From Microbacterium testaceum (GTDB taxonomy: Bacteria > Actinomycetota > Actinomycetes > Actinomycetales > Microbacteriaceae), in assembly GCF_006539145.1 (NCBI RefSeq), contig NZ_BJML01000001.1:186001-250000 (forward strand): a stretch of 64,000 nt of DNA. The letters are read 5' to 3'. Positions 1-9,631 of this stretch are shown piece by piece; within the stretch, counting starts at the first letter, position 1, and every line of letters begins with the position of its first letter. The notes under the pieces were generated by a model. That model had not been told where the DNA came from. It did not search any database and saw only the letters and a program-made list of their open reading frames with translations. The position numbers were made by a program, and so were the translations under genes.

Positions 1-243
1 GCCTCGATGATCGCGGTCGGAACGATCGTGTCGATCGTGAGCGTCGTGATATGCGGGGTGATCGGCATCCCGATCGGGAGTGGCGTGCAACTGTTCGGAG
101 AACGCACGCTTCGGCCGTGGCTCGGCATCGGCGATGTAGCCGTCACCGCCGCGGTGATGCTGATCGCCCTGCTCCTCGGGAACGTCCTCTCCACCCGGAG
201 GATGTTGCGCCTGTCGCCGGTCGCGATCGCTCGCGACGTCTGA
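1..243 (+). CDS. ABC transporter permease, C-terminal fragment (FtsX/MacB type)
   Basis: The gene runs in from the left edge, so only about 80 C-terminal residues are visible. They form two hydrophobic segments (about residues 1-25 and 43-62 of the visible part) joined by a short polar loop, and end in a cytosolic tail with a RxLRLSPVAIAR motif. This is the usual ending of FtsX-like permease domains in MacB-type ABC systems. Only 10 bases separate its stop from the first ATG of the next reading frame, so it may be the head of the carotenoid oxygenase/export cluster. The substrate cannot be inferred from this piece. Confidence 0.7.
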   Translation, partial: ASMIAVGTIVSIVSVVICGVIGIPIGSGVQLFGERTLRPWLGIGDVAVTAAVMLIALLLGNVLSTRRMLRLSPVAIARDV

Positions 244-277
244 TCCGCCGTCCATGAACCGAGAGAAGACCGCACCC

Positions 278-1750
278 ATGGCTCGTCTGTCGCCTTACCG
301 TCGTGGCCACTTCGCGCCCGTTCGGGAGGAGGTGACCGCCTTCGATCTGCCGGTCACGGGCATCATTCCCGAAGACCTCGACGGGCGTTACCTGCGTAAC
401 GGCCCCAACCCGCTCGGTGTCGAGCATCCGCGTTTCCACTACTACCTCGGCGCCGGGATGATCCACGGAGTCCGCATCTCCGGGGGCCGCGCCGAGTGGT
501 ATCGCAATCGATGGGTCCGGCAGGCTCCGGTGTCTCGCGCGCTGAGGGAGCCGCGGCGCACCTACCGAGTTTTCGGAGGGATGGATGCCGCATCGAACAT
601 CAACGTGATCGGCCACGCGGGAAGGACCCTTTCCCTCACAGAGGGGGGAACACTCCCGTTCGAGCTCACGGACGAACTGGACACTGCCGGCCCATGCGAC
701 TTCGAGGGTGATCTGCACGGGGCGATGTCTGCTCATCCGAAGGTCGACCCGGTCACCGGGGACCTCCACAGCCTCGGCTACTTCGCGGGGTCGTCCACGG
801 TGGACTACACCGTGGTCGCAGCAACGGGGGCGGTGGTCCATAGCGAGAGCATCGAGCTCCCGCATGCGACGATGATGCACGATTTCGCGCTGACACCGAG
901 CTACCTCGTCCTCATGGATCTGCCGGTGACCTTCCATGCGCTGTCGGCCGTCGCGGGCGACCCGTTCCCCTTCCGATGGAACCCGAGGGCGGTGGCGCGG
1001 CTGGGCCTCCTGCGGCGCGGGAGCTCCGAGGCGGAGCCGAAGTGGTTCGAGATCGAGCCCGTGTGGGTCTACCACACCGTCAACGCGTACGACACGCCGA
1101 GCGGCATCGTCCTCGACGTCGTGACGCACCCATCCATGTTCCGCGGACGCACGGGGGAGATCAGCGGTCACGGGACTCCATCGCTCGAACGCTTCACGAT
1201 CGACACGCGTACGGGTCGAGTGAGGCGAGAGATTCTCGACGATCGCCCGCAGGAGTTCCCCCGTGTCGATGATCGCGTTCTCGGGCGTCCGCACCGATTC
1301 GTCTACACCGCGAGCGCCGCCGCGTTCGTCGACACGTGGAGGCCGCGAGAGCTCGACACGATCGCGGACGCCGAGTTCGACAACGTCCTGTTCCGGCACG
1401 ACCTCCTGGGCGGTCGTACCCAGCGGCGGAGCTTCCCCCGGGACGCGGCGATCGGAGAGGCGGTGTTCGTGGCGCGACGCGGGGGGACGGGCGCCGAAGA
1501 CGACGGCTACGTGCTCAGTTACGTGCACGAGCCCGGGAGGGGAGCCAGCGACCTCGTGATCCTGTCCGCCGCCGACTTCGAGGGCGACGAACTGGCACGG
1601 GTCCATCTGCCCGCGCGCGTACCGCTCGGGCTCCATGGCAACTGGATCCCGGTGGAAGAGCGCGCCGCCGCAGCGCTCTCCGACGGGGGAGCGACCGCAG
1701 TGGACGCGCACGACGTGGCCACTCCGCCCGTCCCGGAGACGGGCCCGTGA
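278..1750 (+). CDS. carotenoid cleavage oxygenase family protein
   Basis: About 490 residues of the RPE65/carotenoid oxygenase family, soluble non-heme iron enzymes that cleave double bonds of carotenoids, apocarotenoids or stilbenes with O2. The N-terminal motif IPEDLDGRYLRNGPNP is typical, and the four expected iron-ligand histidines are present at about residues 153 (SAHPKVD), 201 (MMHDF), 266 (VYHTVN) and 453 (GLHGNW). The ATG at 278 has a GAGAGAAG ribosome site nine bases upstream; an ATG at 254 in the same frame has none and would add eight residues. It precedes an ABC exporter and a GNAT fusion on the same strand. The substrate is unknown, and no carotenoid synthesis gene is in view. 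Confidence 0.88.
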   Translation: MARLSPYRRGHFAPVREEVTAFDLPVTGIIPEDLDGRYLRNGPNPLGVEHPRFHYYLGAGMIHGVRISGGRAEWYRNRWVRQAPVSRALREPRRTYRVFGGMDAASNINVIGHAGRTLSLTEGGTLPFELTDELDTAGPCDFEGDLHGAMSAHPKVDPVTGDLHSLGYFAGSSTVDYTVVAATGAVVHSESIELPHATMMHDFALTPSYLVLMDLPVTFHALSAVAGDPFPFRWNPRAVARLGLLRRGSSEAEPKWFEIEPVWVYHTVNAYDTPSGIVLDVVTHPSMFRGRTGEISGHGTPSLERFTIDTRTGRVRREILDDRPQEFPRVDDRVLGRPHRFVYTASAAAFVDTWRPRELDTIADAEFDNVLFRHDLLGGRTQRRSFPRDAAIGEAVFVARRGGTGAEDDGYVLSYVHEPGRGASDLVILSAADFEGDELARVHLPARVPLGLHGNWIPVEERAAAALSDGGATAVDAHDVATPPVPETGP

Positions 1751-1799
1751 GGACGGGACAGCGCCGCGGATGCACGGGGAGAGGGAAGAAGGAGCGCTC

Positions 1800-2699
1800 A
1801 TGTCGATAGAGGTCGTCAATCTCTGCAAGGACTACGGGGGACGGCGCGCTGTGCACGACGTGTCCTTTTCTGTGCCGTCGGGTTCCGTCTTCGCGTTCCT
1901 CGGGGAGAACGGCGCGGGTAAGTCGACGACGATCGGCTGCATCACGACCACGCTCGCGCCGACGTCGGGCGTGATCTCGGTCAGCGGCTACGACGTGGAG
2001 CATCACCCCCACGACGTTCGTGCGAGCATCGGAGCCGTCTTCCAGTCCTCCCTTCTCGACCCTCTGCTCTCCGTGCGCGAGAATCTCGCGGTCCGAGCCG
2101 GTTTCTACGGACTCGACACGCGCGAGGCGGGTCGCCGTATCGGAACGCTGTCCGATCTCGTCGGACTCGGCTCATTCCTCGAACGGCGCTACGGGACGCT
2201 GTCCGGCGGTCAGAAGCGGCGGGCGGACATCGCCCGTGCGCTCGTGCACGAGCCGCGTGTGCTCTTCCTCGACGAGCCCACCGCCGGTCTCGACCCTCAG
2301 TCCCGGGAGAGGATCTGGGCGACGATCCACGAGTTGCGCGCGACCGCCGGGACGACGGTCTTCCTCACGACGCATTACATGGAGGAGACAGAGAACGCCG
2401 ATCGCGTGTGCATCATCGATCGGGGGCGGATCATCGCCGGGGGGACGCCTGCGCAACTGCGTTCTCGATACAGCTCCAGCATCCTCACCGTGCGGTCCGA
2501 GGACCACGCCGGGGTGATCGCCGCGTGCCGCACCCGGGGGATCGATGTCCGTGCGGTGGGTGCTGATCTCGTGATCCCGATGGCGTCGTCGCAGACAGCC
2601 AAAGAGCTCCTCGCGGTCCTTCCGATCGACGACTTCGAATTTCGCCACGGAACGATGGACGACGTGTTCCTCACCCTCGTCGGGGGAGCGGACGCATGA
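1800..2699 (+). CDS. ABC-2 type exporter, ATP-binding protein
   Basis: A 299-residue ATPase of the DrrA/CcmA/NatA kind that powers an ABC-2 export pump at the membrane. Walker A GENGAGKST lies near residues 35-43, the signature LSGGQ near 134, Walker B VLFLDEPTAGLDP near 158-170, and a switch histidine in TTHYMEE. A C-terminal part of about 75 residues follows the nucleotide-binding domain, as in daunorubicin-type exporters. ATG 1800 is chosen because AGAAGGAG sits just upstream; the frame is open further upstream but without a ribosome site. Its stop overlaps the start of the permease gene (ATGA), so the two are translationally coupled. Confidence 0.92.
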   Translation: MSIEVVNLCKDYGGRRAVHDVSFSVPSGSVFAFLGENGAGKSTTIGCITTTLAPTSGVISVSGYDVEHHPHDVRASIGAVFQSSLLDPLLSVRENLAVRAGFYGLDTREAGRRIGTLSDLVGLGSFLERRYGTLSGGQKRRADIARALVHEPRVLFLDEPTAGLDPQSRERIWATIHELRATAGTTVFLTTHYMEETENADRVCIIDRGRIIAGGTPAQLRSRYSSSILTVRSEDHAGVIAACRTRGIDVRAVGADLVIPMASSQTAKELLAVLPIDDFEFRHGTMDDVFLTLVGGADA

Positions 2700-3574
2700 G
2701 GAGCATCGCCGTGCTGACGACTCGCAACCTCCGCGTGTTCTTTCGAGACCGCGTCGGAGTGTTCTTCTCCTTGCTCTCCGCGCTCATCCTCATCGCGCTC
2801 TATGCTCTCTTCCTCGGCGGCATCCAAGTCGACAGCCTCGAAGCGCGGTTCCCGACGGCTCCGGATGCCGATGTCCGGTGGTTCGTGAACTCCTGGGTGT
2901 TCGCGGGCATCACCATGATCACCACGTTGACGACGTCGATCGCTGCGCTCGGCGTCTTCGTCGACGACAACGTCTCGGGCCGCTTTCGCGACTTCATCGT
3001 TTCGCCTATTCGCCGGACCCATCTCATCCTCGGGTACATGATCGCGGGTTTCACGGTCTCCGTCGTGATGACCTCGATCATCATCGCCATCGGCCAGGTG
3101 TACCTTCTGACCCAGGGCGACGAGTTGCTGAGCCCCGCCAATGCGGGCGAGACCTGGGGGGCCGTTCTTCTCTCGAGCGCCGCGTTCTCGGCGCTCGCCG
3201 CTTTCGCGGTGACGTTCCTGCGGTCCGCGGGAGCATTCACCGCCCTGTCGACCGTCGTCGGGTCGTTGATCGGGTTCTTCTCGGGCGCGTATGTTCCCGC
3301 GGGCACCCTGCCGACGTCCGTTGTCGATGGCATCAACCTCCTCCCGTTCGCGCAGGCGGCCATGCTCATCAGACGTCCCTATACCGAGCAGGCGCTCGTC
3401 GCGCTCGTCGGGGGACAGGAGGAAACGGCACGCGCCCTTCGCGAGTTCTACGGGATGTCGGCCTCGGTCGGCGGGTTCGCGGTCAGTGCCGGCGTCGCGG
3501 TGGGCACGCTCGTGATGGTCGCCGTCGTGTTCGCCTGTCTCGGTGCGTGGCGGTTGTCGCGGACCATCCGGTGA
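2696..3574 (+). CDS. ABC-2 type exporter, permease protein
   Basis: A 292-residue integral membrane protein that starts inside the stop codon of the ATPase gene and forms the transport channel with it. After a short cytosolic N terminus (TTRNLRVFFRDR) there are about six hydrophobic segments, and the ABC-2 coupling region is recognisable in SGRFRDFIVSPIRRTHLILGY. A loop near residues 205-240 holds PAGTLPTSVVDG, frequent in this family. Its end overlaps the next gene (GTGA at 3571-3574). Together with the ATPase it is probably an exporter of a small lipophilic compound, possibly a product of the neighbouring carotenoid oxygenase; that link is inferred from position only. Confidence 0.9.
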   Translation: MRSIAVLTTRNLRVFFRDRVGVFFSLLSALILIALYALFLGGIQVDSLEARFPTAPDADVRWFVNSWVFAGITMITTLTTSIAALGVFVDDNVSGRFRDFIVSPIRRTHLILGYMIAGFTVSVVMTSIIIAIGQVYLLTQGDELLSPANAGETWGAVLLSSAAFSALAAFAVTFLRSAGAFTALSTVVGSLIGFFSGAYVPAGTLPTSVVDGINLLPFAQAAMLIRRPYTEQALVALVGGQEETARALREFYGMSASVGGFAVSAGVAVGTLVMVAVVFACLGAWRLSRTIR

Positions 3575-5658
3575 TCGTCGTGGTCGACATCCGTGTGTTC
3601 GATCCGGTCCGCGACGCGCACCGAGTAGCGGCGTTCTACAACGAAGAGGGGTACGGCCCCATCGCTTCGGGCCGTGCGGCCACCGCCGGCATCCTCCTCG
3701 ACATCCTCACCGAACGCGCCGTGAAGCTGTTCATCGTGGCGGAGCAGCACGGCAGGATCGTCGGGACCCTCGGGTACGCCAGGATGTCCGGTCGCCGCGT
3801 CGCCCCGGACGGGCAGCTCTTCGCCGTGATGTTCTTCGTCAGCCCCTCCCTGCGCGCCGGTTTCCTCGTCGGTCGGTTGTTCAACGATTCCTTCGCGCGC
3901 TTCGCCGACCTCGGTGCGCGATCCCTGCGCGTCGAAGTTGATCCCGCGAATCGTCGGGCTTTCCCCCTCTACGTCCGTATCGGGTTCCGACTGGTCGGTG
4001 ACGGACGCCCCGACGAGGACGGCTATCTCGAACTCGTCAACCATCTGCCGGGTGTGGCGGCCGCGCTCCAGCCCGAACGATCATCGGTGTCGGGCCCCTC
4101 TCGGTACAGTGCCCAGACGATCAGGGAGGCGCGCAGGCAGACCCTGACCAGTGGCGTCGGACGAGATCGAACGGGCGAACCGACGATCTCGTACCACCTC
4201 GAGATCGATGATCGTCCGGTCTCCGCGGTGACCCACGCCGACACCGGAGAGATCCTGTCGGCCACCGTCGGGGGACTCCGGATCGACGGTCGGCGGACCG
4301 GCGCGGAGCCTCTCGCCGGTGACTCCCCCGCAGAGGTGGTCCATCCCCTGCCCGGCGGCTTCTCCGCGGTGTTGCAGACCGCGGACGGCGCGATTCGCAT
4401 CGAGCATCCCCGTCATCTCGGTCCGCTCGCCCTGGATCCGTTCCCCGTGGATCGGCGGATTCCGGCCGGGGTCCGTCGTCCGGCGGCACGGATGGTCACG
4501 AGCACCGTGGAGGATCAGCGGTGGATCTCTACCGATGGAGAGATCGTGAGGACCGTCGAGTTCGCACGGGGAGGGCTCGACGTCGCGGTGACGCATCGCG
4601 ACGGGGAGCGCATCGCGATCTTCCCGTGGTCGGGGTTCCGGGCGGCAACGTTGACGGTCACGTCGCCGTCGGCTGGTTCCCCCGCCTCGGCGCATTACAT
4701 CCGTGGAGTGTGGCCCCGCGATCTCACGGATTTCGAGGCGGCCGCAGAGGATGTCTGCGAGGCGCAGGGTACTCAGGCGGTGTGGATCGAAACGTCCACG
4801 GGGCTCGAGCTGCGGATCGAGGTGAATTCCCCCGGACAGTGGCGGATCGAGGGTCCTCATCTTGCTCGCGTCTGCGCCGAGGCGTCGCTGAACTACAGGT
4901 ATGTTCCCCGAAACGGGTCCGTCTCCGTCATCGCTGCGCGGTCGAGGAACGACGCTCGACGTGGGCGCGAGTCCACGGACCTCCCTGATACCCGTTGTCA
5001 CGCGCGAGACTCGCCCGTCCGTGTCGAGGCCGCTGCTCGTTGTTCCGCCGCCGATGCCGTCGCCGTTGATGTGAACGAGGGCGTTATGGAATGGAGACTC
5101 GGCGGTGTGAGCATCGTGGAGGCGGCACCGCCGGATCGTCGGCTCGGCCCCCTGAGCGGGTTCCGCTCGTCGATGTGGTTCGCGCTGCAGCCCAGCCGGT
5201 ACGACCCTGATGCGGGTGCGGTGTGGGCTCCGCCCGACCCGCGTCTGAGCTATGGAACCGGGATCGACGAATGGTGGGTCGAACCATGCTCGGGTTCGCA
5301 TCTCATCCTTCACGCGCGCGCGCGACGTGCGGGGTCGAAAACGAGCGAGCTCGTCGTGTATCTCGCGGTGCCGGATGCGGAAGCAGAACTCTGGGACCCC
5401 GAACAGGGGTGGTATGCGGAGAGCGCAAGCGGATCCACCTGGCGAGCGTGGACGACGCGATGTCGTATGCACACCCCTCACGGAGTGATGGAGATCGAAC
5501 CGATGGTGGGTCTCTTCCCCGAGATTCTGGTGAGACGGGGGTCATTCGGCGTCGTCCTGGCGATGCACTCGCAGACCGACCTCCTCGGAGTCGAGGCGGC
5601 GTGGCATGTGCGTTTCATCGCTCGCGCGTCCGCCTCATCCTCGCCGGCCGATGGGTGA
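3571..5658 (+). CDS. GNAT acetyltransferase fused to a large unrecognised C-terminal domain
   Basis: A 695-residue protein. Residues 1-155 read as a GNAT N-acyltransferase: strand VDIRVFDPVRDA, acyl-CoA loop region SLRAGFLVG near residue 91, and the closing VDPANRRAFPLYVRIGF. The remaining 540 residues look rich in beta strands with many Trp, Arg and Asp, no membrane segment and no motif I know; two similar-looking halves (about 195-440 and 480-690) are possible. The GTG start at 3571 overlaps the permease stop, so it belongs to the exporter transcript. The overrepresented heptamer GGATGCC occurs only once here, near 3687, and is then absent until 6004, which hints at transfer. The reaction is unknown. 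Confidence 0.75.
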   Translation: MIVVVDIRVFDPVRDAHRVAAFYNEEGYGPIASGRAATAGILLDILTERAVKLFIVAEQHGRIVGTLGYARMSGRRVAPDGQLFAVMFFVSPSLRAGFLVGRLFNDSFARFADLGARSLRVEVDPANRRAFPLYVRIGFRLVGDGRPDEDGYLELVNHLPGVAAALQPERSSVSGPSRYSAQTIREARRQTLTSGVGRDRTGEPTISYHLEIDDRPVSAVTHADTGEILSATVGGLRIDGRRTGAEPLAGDSPAEVVHPLPGGFSAVLQTADGAIRIEHPRHLGPLALDPFPVDRRIPAGVRRPAARMVTSTVEDQRWISTDGEIVRTVEFARGGLDVAVTHRDGERIAIFPWSGFRAATLTVTSPSAGSPASAHYIRGVWPRDLTDFEAAAEDVCEAQGTQAVWIETSTGLELRIEVNSPGQWRIEGPHLARVCAEASLNYRYVPRNGSVSVIAARSRNDARRGRESTDLPDTRCHARDSPVRVEAAARCSAADAVAVDVNEGVMEWRLGGVSIVEAAPPDRRLGPLSGFRSSMWFALQPSRYDPDAGAVWAPPDPRLSYGTGIDEWWVEPCSGSHLILHARARRAGSKTSELVVYLAVPDAEAELWDPEQGWYAESASGSTWRAWTTRCRMHTPHGVMEIEPMVGLFPEILVRRGSFGVVLAMHSQTDLLGVEAAWHVRFIARASASSSPADG

Positions 5659-5800
5659 TGCGCTCCGGGTGGCACAGGATGCCGCACGCGCGGCGTCGTC
5701 ACCCCGCCCGCTGTCGATCGCGGTCGTCCCGAGCCAGACGACCGCCGGGACGTGCGCTCGCGCCTCGACGGCCCCACCCGGGATCGCGTACCGTCGACGC

Positions 5801-6019
5801 GTGACGAACGGGATCTTCAGCTCGGTGACATTCAAGACCGAGGAGCGGGAGACCGAGACGCCGTACGTCGACCAGCGGAACATCCACTTCTCCGTCAACC
5901 GGTGCGGCCTCCACATCGTCGAGTTCTTTCACCCCGGGCATCGCCCCGAGGCCGGGAGCGAGGGCGATCGCCGCGGCCCCGACCGCATGTTCCGGTTCGA
6001 GAAGCGGATGCCGGCATGA
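5801..6019 (+). CDS. small hypothetical protein (72 aa)
   Basis: A short frame with GTG start that encodes a polar protein with a CGLHIVEFFHPG core and a C-terminal REKMP-like tail. It overlaps the following ASCH-domain gene by ATGA at 6016-6019, the main argument that it is translated. No family is recognised and there are no membrane segments. No clear ribosome site precedes 5801, so the start is uncertain. It may be a conserved small partner of the ASCH protein or a spurious frame. Confidence 0.45.
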   Translation: MTNGIFSSVTFKTEERETETPYVDQRNIHFSVNRCGLHIVEFFHPGHRPEAGSEGDRRGPDRMFRFEKRMPA

Positions 6020-6423
6020 GCGGCGGCCTGCCCGCGATCGAGTTCATGTTCCCCGGGGCGGGGCGCGACCGGATCGTCGCGGCGATCCGTGCGGGAGAGA
6101 AGACGGCGACCAGCTCGCTCGTGCGGGAGTATCTGGGCGCGGGAGACCCGCTGCCTGCCGTCGGGGACCGCGGCGCGGTGGTCGACTCGGCCGGTGAACC
6201 GGTGTGCGTCATCGAGACGACCGGGGTGGAGATCGTCGCTCTGCGGGACGTCTCGCTCACCCATGCGCTCGACGAGGGCGAGGGATACACGTCCGTCGCG
6301 GAGTGGCGCCGCGGGCACGTGCGGTTCTGGACCTCGGATGCCATGCGTGAAGAGCTCGGGGACGATTTCGTCGTCGACGACGACACGTCGGTGGTGTTGG
6401 AGCGGTTCGCGGTCGTGGGGTGA
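6016..6423 (+). CDS. ASCH domain-containing protein
   Basis: A 135-residue protein of the ASCH superfamily, a PUA-like beta-barrel thought to bind RNA or nucleotides. Typical features are IRAGEKTATSSL near residues 28-39, the central barrel strand PAVGDRGAVVDSAG, the ALRDVSLTHALDEGEGY stretch and the WRRGHVRFW segment. Length matches free-standing family members. It starts within the stop of the small upstream frame. The exact ligand is unknown; members have been suggested as translation or RNA-processing factors, and some are amidohydrolases acting on modified nucleosides. Confidence 0.85.
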   Translation: MSGGLPAIEFMFPGAGRDRIVAAIRAGEKTATSSLVREYLGAGDPLPAVGDRGAVVDSAGEPVCVIETTGVEIVALRDVSLTHALDEGEGYTSVAEWRRGHVRFWTSDAMREELGDDFVVDDDTSVVLERFAVVG

Positions 6424-6432
6424 GCCTCGCGG

Positions 6433-6840
6433 TCAGTCGACGACCGCGGCGACCGCCTCGATCTCGACCAGCTGATCGTCGTAGCCGAGAACGGTGACAC
6501 CCATCAGTGTGCTGGGCACGTCATGGTCGCCGAAGGCGTCGCGAACGACGTCCCAGGCGGTGACGAGGTCGGCCCGGCGGGCGGAGGCGACGAGCACGCG
6601 CGTGCTGATGACATCGGTCATCTTCGCGCCGGCCGCGCCCAGAGCCCCCGTCATGGTCTCGACGCATTTCGCCGCCTGCGCCGCGTAGTCGCCCACCCCG
6701 GCCGTCGAGCCGTCGTCGTTCAGCGGGCAGGATCCGGCGAGGAAGATCAGCCGGGCGTTCGCCGGAGCGGTGGCGGCGTAGGCGTACTGGGCCGCATCCG
6801 ATAGGGCGGCGGCGCGGATGAGGGTGACGGCGGAGGGCAT
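6433..6840 (-). CDS. RidA family protein (enamine/imine deaminase-like)
   Basis: A 135-residue cytosolic protein of the RidA/YjgF/UK114 family, which hydrolyses reactive enamine/imine intermediates or binds small metabolites as a trimer. The core RLIFLAGSCPLNDDGS, the stretch TMTGALGAAGAKMTDVISTRV and the C-terminal VEIEAVAAV are characteristic. The usual arginine of the GxVIR-type motif corresponds to STRVLVAS near residue 91. The start at 6840 (ATG CCC TCC) is chosen because the family begins here; the frame extends upstream without support. It is divergent from the VOC gene with only 51 bases between the two starts. Confidence 0.85.
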   Translation of the reverse strand: MPSAVTLIRAAALSDAAQYAYAATAPANARLIFLAGSCPLNDDGSTAGVGDYAAQAAKCVETMTGALGAAGAKMTDVISTRVLVASARRADLVTAWDVVRDAFGDHDVPSTLMGVTVLGYDDQLVEIEAVAAVVD

Positions 6841-6891
6841 GGGGCTCCTGACGGCGAGGCGAATGTCGGGGGTCATCGCCAGACTAGGTGC

Positions 6892-7284
6892 ATGCCTCTG
6901 TTCGACCACCTCAGTGTCAGCGTCGCCGACGTCGAACGTGCCATCGCGCAGTTCGATCCGATCCTCACCGCCCTCGGCCTGGAGCGGACGGACGGCCAAA
7001 ACGGGGCGTCGTGGTACGCCGAGGGCGAGACGGAGCTCATCGTGCTGCCGGCCCGAGACGTGGCATCCGGTCCCCATGAACACGGGCGGGTCGGCTGGCA
7101 GCATCTCGCATTCGCCGTGGCCTCACGCGCGGAGGTCGTCCGTATGCACGCCCTGGCCCTGGATGCCGGATGGACCGTCGTGCGCGAGCCCAAGGAGTAT
7201 CCCCGGTTCACACCGACGTACTTCGCGTCGTTCGTCGAGAACGCGGACGGCATCCGGATCGAGTTCATGCACAACCCGGGGTGA
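6892..7284 (+). CDS. VOC (glyoxalase/bleomycin resistance-like) family protein
   Basis: A 130-residue vicinal oxygen chelate protein with two beta-alpha-beta-beta-beta modules. The module starts are FDHLSVSVADVERAI and GRVGWQHLAFAVASRAEV, and metal-ligand candidates are His6, His and Glu residues in WQHLAFA and IRIEFMH. Such proteins may be isomerases, dioxygenases or binding proteins; the substrate is not predictable. A -10-like CAGACT lies six bases before the ATG, so the mRNA is probably leaderless, and it is transcribed away from the RidA gene. Confidence 0.85.
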   Translation: MPLFDHLSVSVADVERAIAQFDPILTALGLERTDGQNGASWYAEGETELIVLPARDVASGPHEHGRVGWQHLAFAVASRAEVVRMHALALDAGWTVVREPKEYPRFTPTYFASFVENADGIRIEFMHNPG

Positions 7285-7345
7285 GCGGCATCCGCATCCC
7301 CTCCCGTCGAAGGGGCAAGGGTCGGGGGTCTCCAGCCCCGTCTAG

Positions 7346-7351
7346 TAGGGT
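7346..7351 (+). promoter_or_regulatory. -10 box of sucCD promoter
   Basis: TAGGGT, an actinobacterial TANNNT -10 element, predicts transcription from about 7358 with a 70-base leader before the GTG of sucC. The palindrome at 7368-7385 would lie just inside the transcript start. Confidence 0.5.
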
Positions 7352-7367
7352 TGTCGACTGGCGAAGA

Positions 7368-7385
7368 TCTCTTGATATCGAGAGA
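7368..7385. promoter_or_regulatory. operator-like palindrome before sucCD, shared with icd
   Basis: TCTCTTGATATCGAGAGA is a nearly perfect 18-bp palindrome located 10-28 bases after the predicted transcription start of sucCD. Fifteen of 16 bases also occur, in reverse orientation, before icd at 33746-33761. Position downstream of the promoter suggests a repressor site. The protein that binds it is not identified in this window. Confidence 0.6.
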
Positions 7386-7428
7386 GTTCGCCTCCTCCCA
7401 CCACCGATCGCCCAGCGAAGGATTGTCC

Positions 7429-8592
7429 GTGGATCTCTACGAGTACCAGGCACGTGATCTGTTCGAAAAGTACGAGGTGCCGGTACTCGCCGGCATCATC
7501 GCCGACACCCCTGAGGAGGCGAAGGCGGCCGCGGAGAAGCTCGGCGGTGTCGTCGTCGTCAAGGCTCAGGTCAAGACCGGAGGCCGCGGCAAGGCCGGCG
7601 GCGTGAAGGTCGCGAAGAACCCCGACGAGGCATTCGAGGCGGCCCAGGCCATTCTCGGCCTCGACATCAAGGGTCACGTCGTCAAGCGCGTCATGGTCGC
7701 CGCCGGCGCCCGCATCGCCAAGGAGTTCTACTTCTCGGTGCTGCTCGACCGCGCCAACCGCTCCTACCTCTCGCTCTCGAGCGTCGAGGGCGGCATGGAG
7801 ATCGAAGAGCTCGCCGTCGAGCGTCCCGAGGCGCTCGCGCGCATCGAGGTCGACCCGATCGAGGGCATCACGCCCGAGAAGGCCCTCGAGATCGCCAAGG
7901 CCGCGAAGTTCGACGACGAGCTGGCCCCCAAGGTGGCCGACGTCTTCGTCAAGCTCTTCAACGTCTACAAGGGCGAGGACGCCACCCTCGTCGAGGTGAA
8001 CCCCCTCATCCAGAGCGAAGACGGCGACATCATCGCCCTCGACGGCAAGGTCTCGCTCGACGAGAACGCCGGCTTCCGCCACCCCGACCACGAGGCGCTC
8101 GAAGACAAGGACGCGGCCGACCCGCTCGAGGCCAAGGCCAAGCAGCACGACCTCAACTACGTCAAGCTCGACGGTCAGGTCGGCATCATCGGCAACGGCG
8201 CGGGCCTGGTCATGTCGACCCTCGACGTCGTCGCCTACGCCGGCGAGAAGCACAACGGCGTCAAGCCCGCCAACTTCCTCGACATCGGCGGCGGCGCCTC
8301 TGCGACCGTCATGGCCGCCGGTCTCGACGTCATCCTCGGCGACGAGCAGGTCAAGAGCGTCTTCGTCAACGTCTTCGGCGGCATCACCTCGTGCGTCGCC
8401 GTCGCCGAGGGCATCGTCAAGGCCCTCGAGATCCTCGGTGACGCCGCCACGAAGCCGCTCGTCGTGCGCCTCGACGGCAACCAGGTCGAAGAGGGTCGCC
8501 AGATCCTCGCCGCCGCCAACCACCCGCTCGTCACCCTCGCCGCCGGTATGGACGAGGGCGCCGACAAGGCCGCCGAACTGGCCAACGCGTAA
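7429..8592 (+). CDS. sucC: succinyl-CoA synthetase (ADP-forming) beta subunit
   Basis: A 387-388 residue ATP-grasp subunit of the TCA-cycle enzyme that converts succinyl-CoA, ADP and phosphate to succinate, CoA and ATP. The N terminus [15 protein letters not shown], the ATP-grasp segment [18 protein letters not shown] and the C-terminal [16 protein letters not shown] and [16 protein letters not shown] are canonical, and the length equals that of other bacterial SucC. The GTG start has AAGGA six bases upstream; upstream codons lack support. Followed by sucD after 18 bases. A palindromic operator precedes it. No GGATGCC heptamer occurs in either sucC or sucD, unlike most neighbouring genes. Confidence 0.97.
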   Translation: MDLYEYQARDLFEKYEVPVLAGIIADTPEEAKAAAEKLGGVVVVKAQVKTGGRGKAGGVKVAKNPDEAFEAAQAILGLDIKGHVVKRVMVAAGARIAKEFYFSVLLDRANRSYLSLSSVEGGMEIEELAVERPEALARIEVDPIEGITPEKALEIAKAAKFDDELAPKVADVFVKLFNVYKGEDATLVEVNPLIQSEDGDIIALDGKVSLDENAGFRHPDHEALEDKDAADPLEAKAKQHDLNYVKLDGQVGIIGNGAGLVMSTLDVVAYAGEKHNGVKPANFLDIGGGASATVMAAGLDVILGDEQVKSVFVNVFGGITSCVAVAEGIVKALEILGDAATKPLVVRLDGNQVEEGRQILAAANHPLVTLAAGMDEGADKAAELANA

Positions 8593-9513
<921 letters not shown>

Positions 9514-9528
9514 GCAGCACTCTCTGCG

Positions 9529-9559
9529 GGGCCCGGATGCCACGGCATCCGGGCCCTTT
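9529..9559 (+). terminator. terminator after sucD
   Basis: A perfect 13-bp stem (9529-9541 with 9544-9556) closed by a 2-base loop and followed by TTT, 16 bases after the sucD stop. The inner arms are GGATGCC and GGCATCC, the heptamer pair reused in several terminators of the window. Confidence 0.85.
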
Positions 9560-9631
9560 CGCATGTCCGGCGGGGGCGGGGTGCGGGTGGTCTCGCGCGC
9601 GACAGGGTTGCGTGCGTGCGACGACGGGGCG

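Noticed and set aside
1..5658. A transposon or prophage carrying the carotenoid oxygenase cluster
   Set aside because: There is no integrase, transposase, tRNA or terminal repeat in view; only a lower density of the GGATGCC heptamer hints at transfer.
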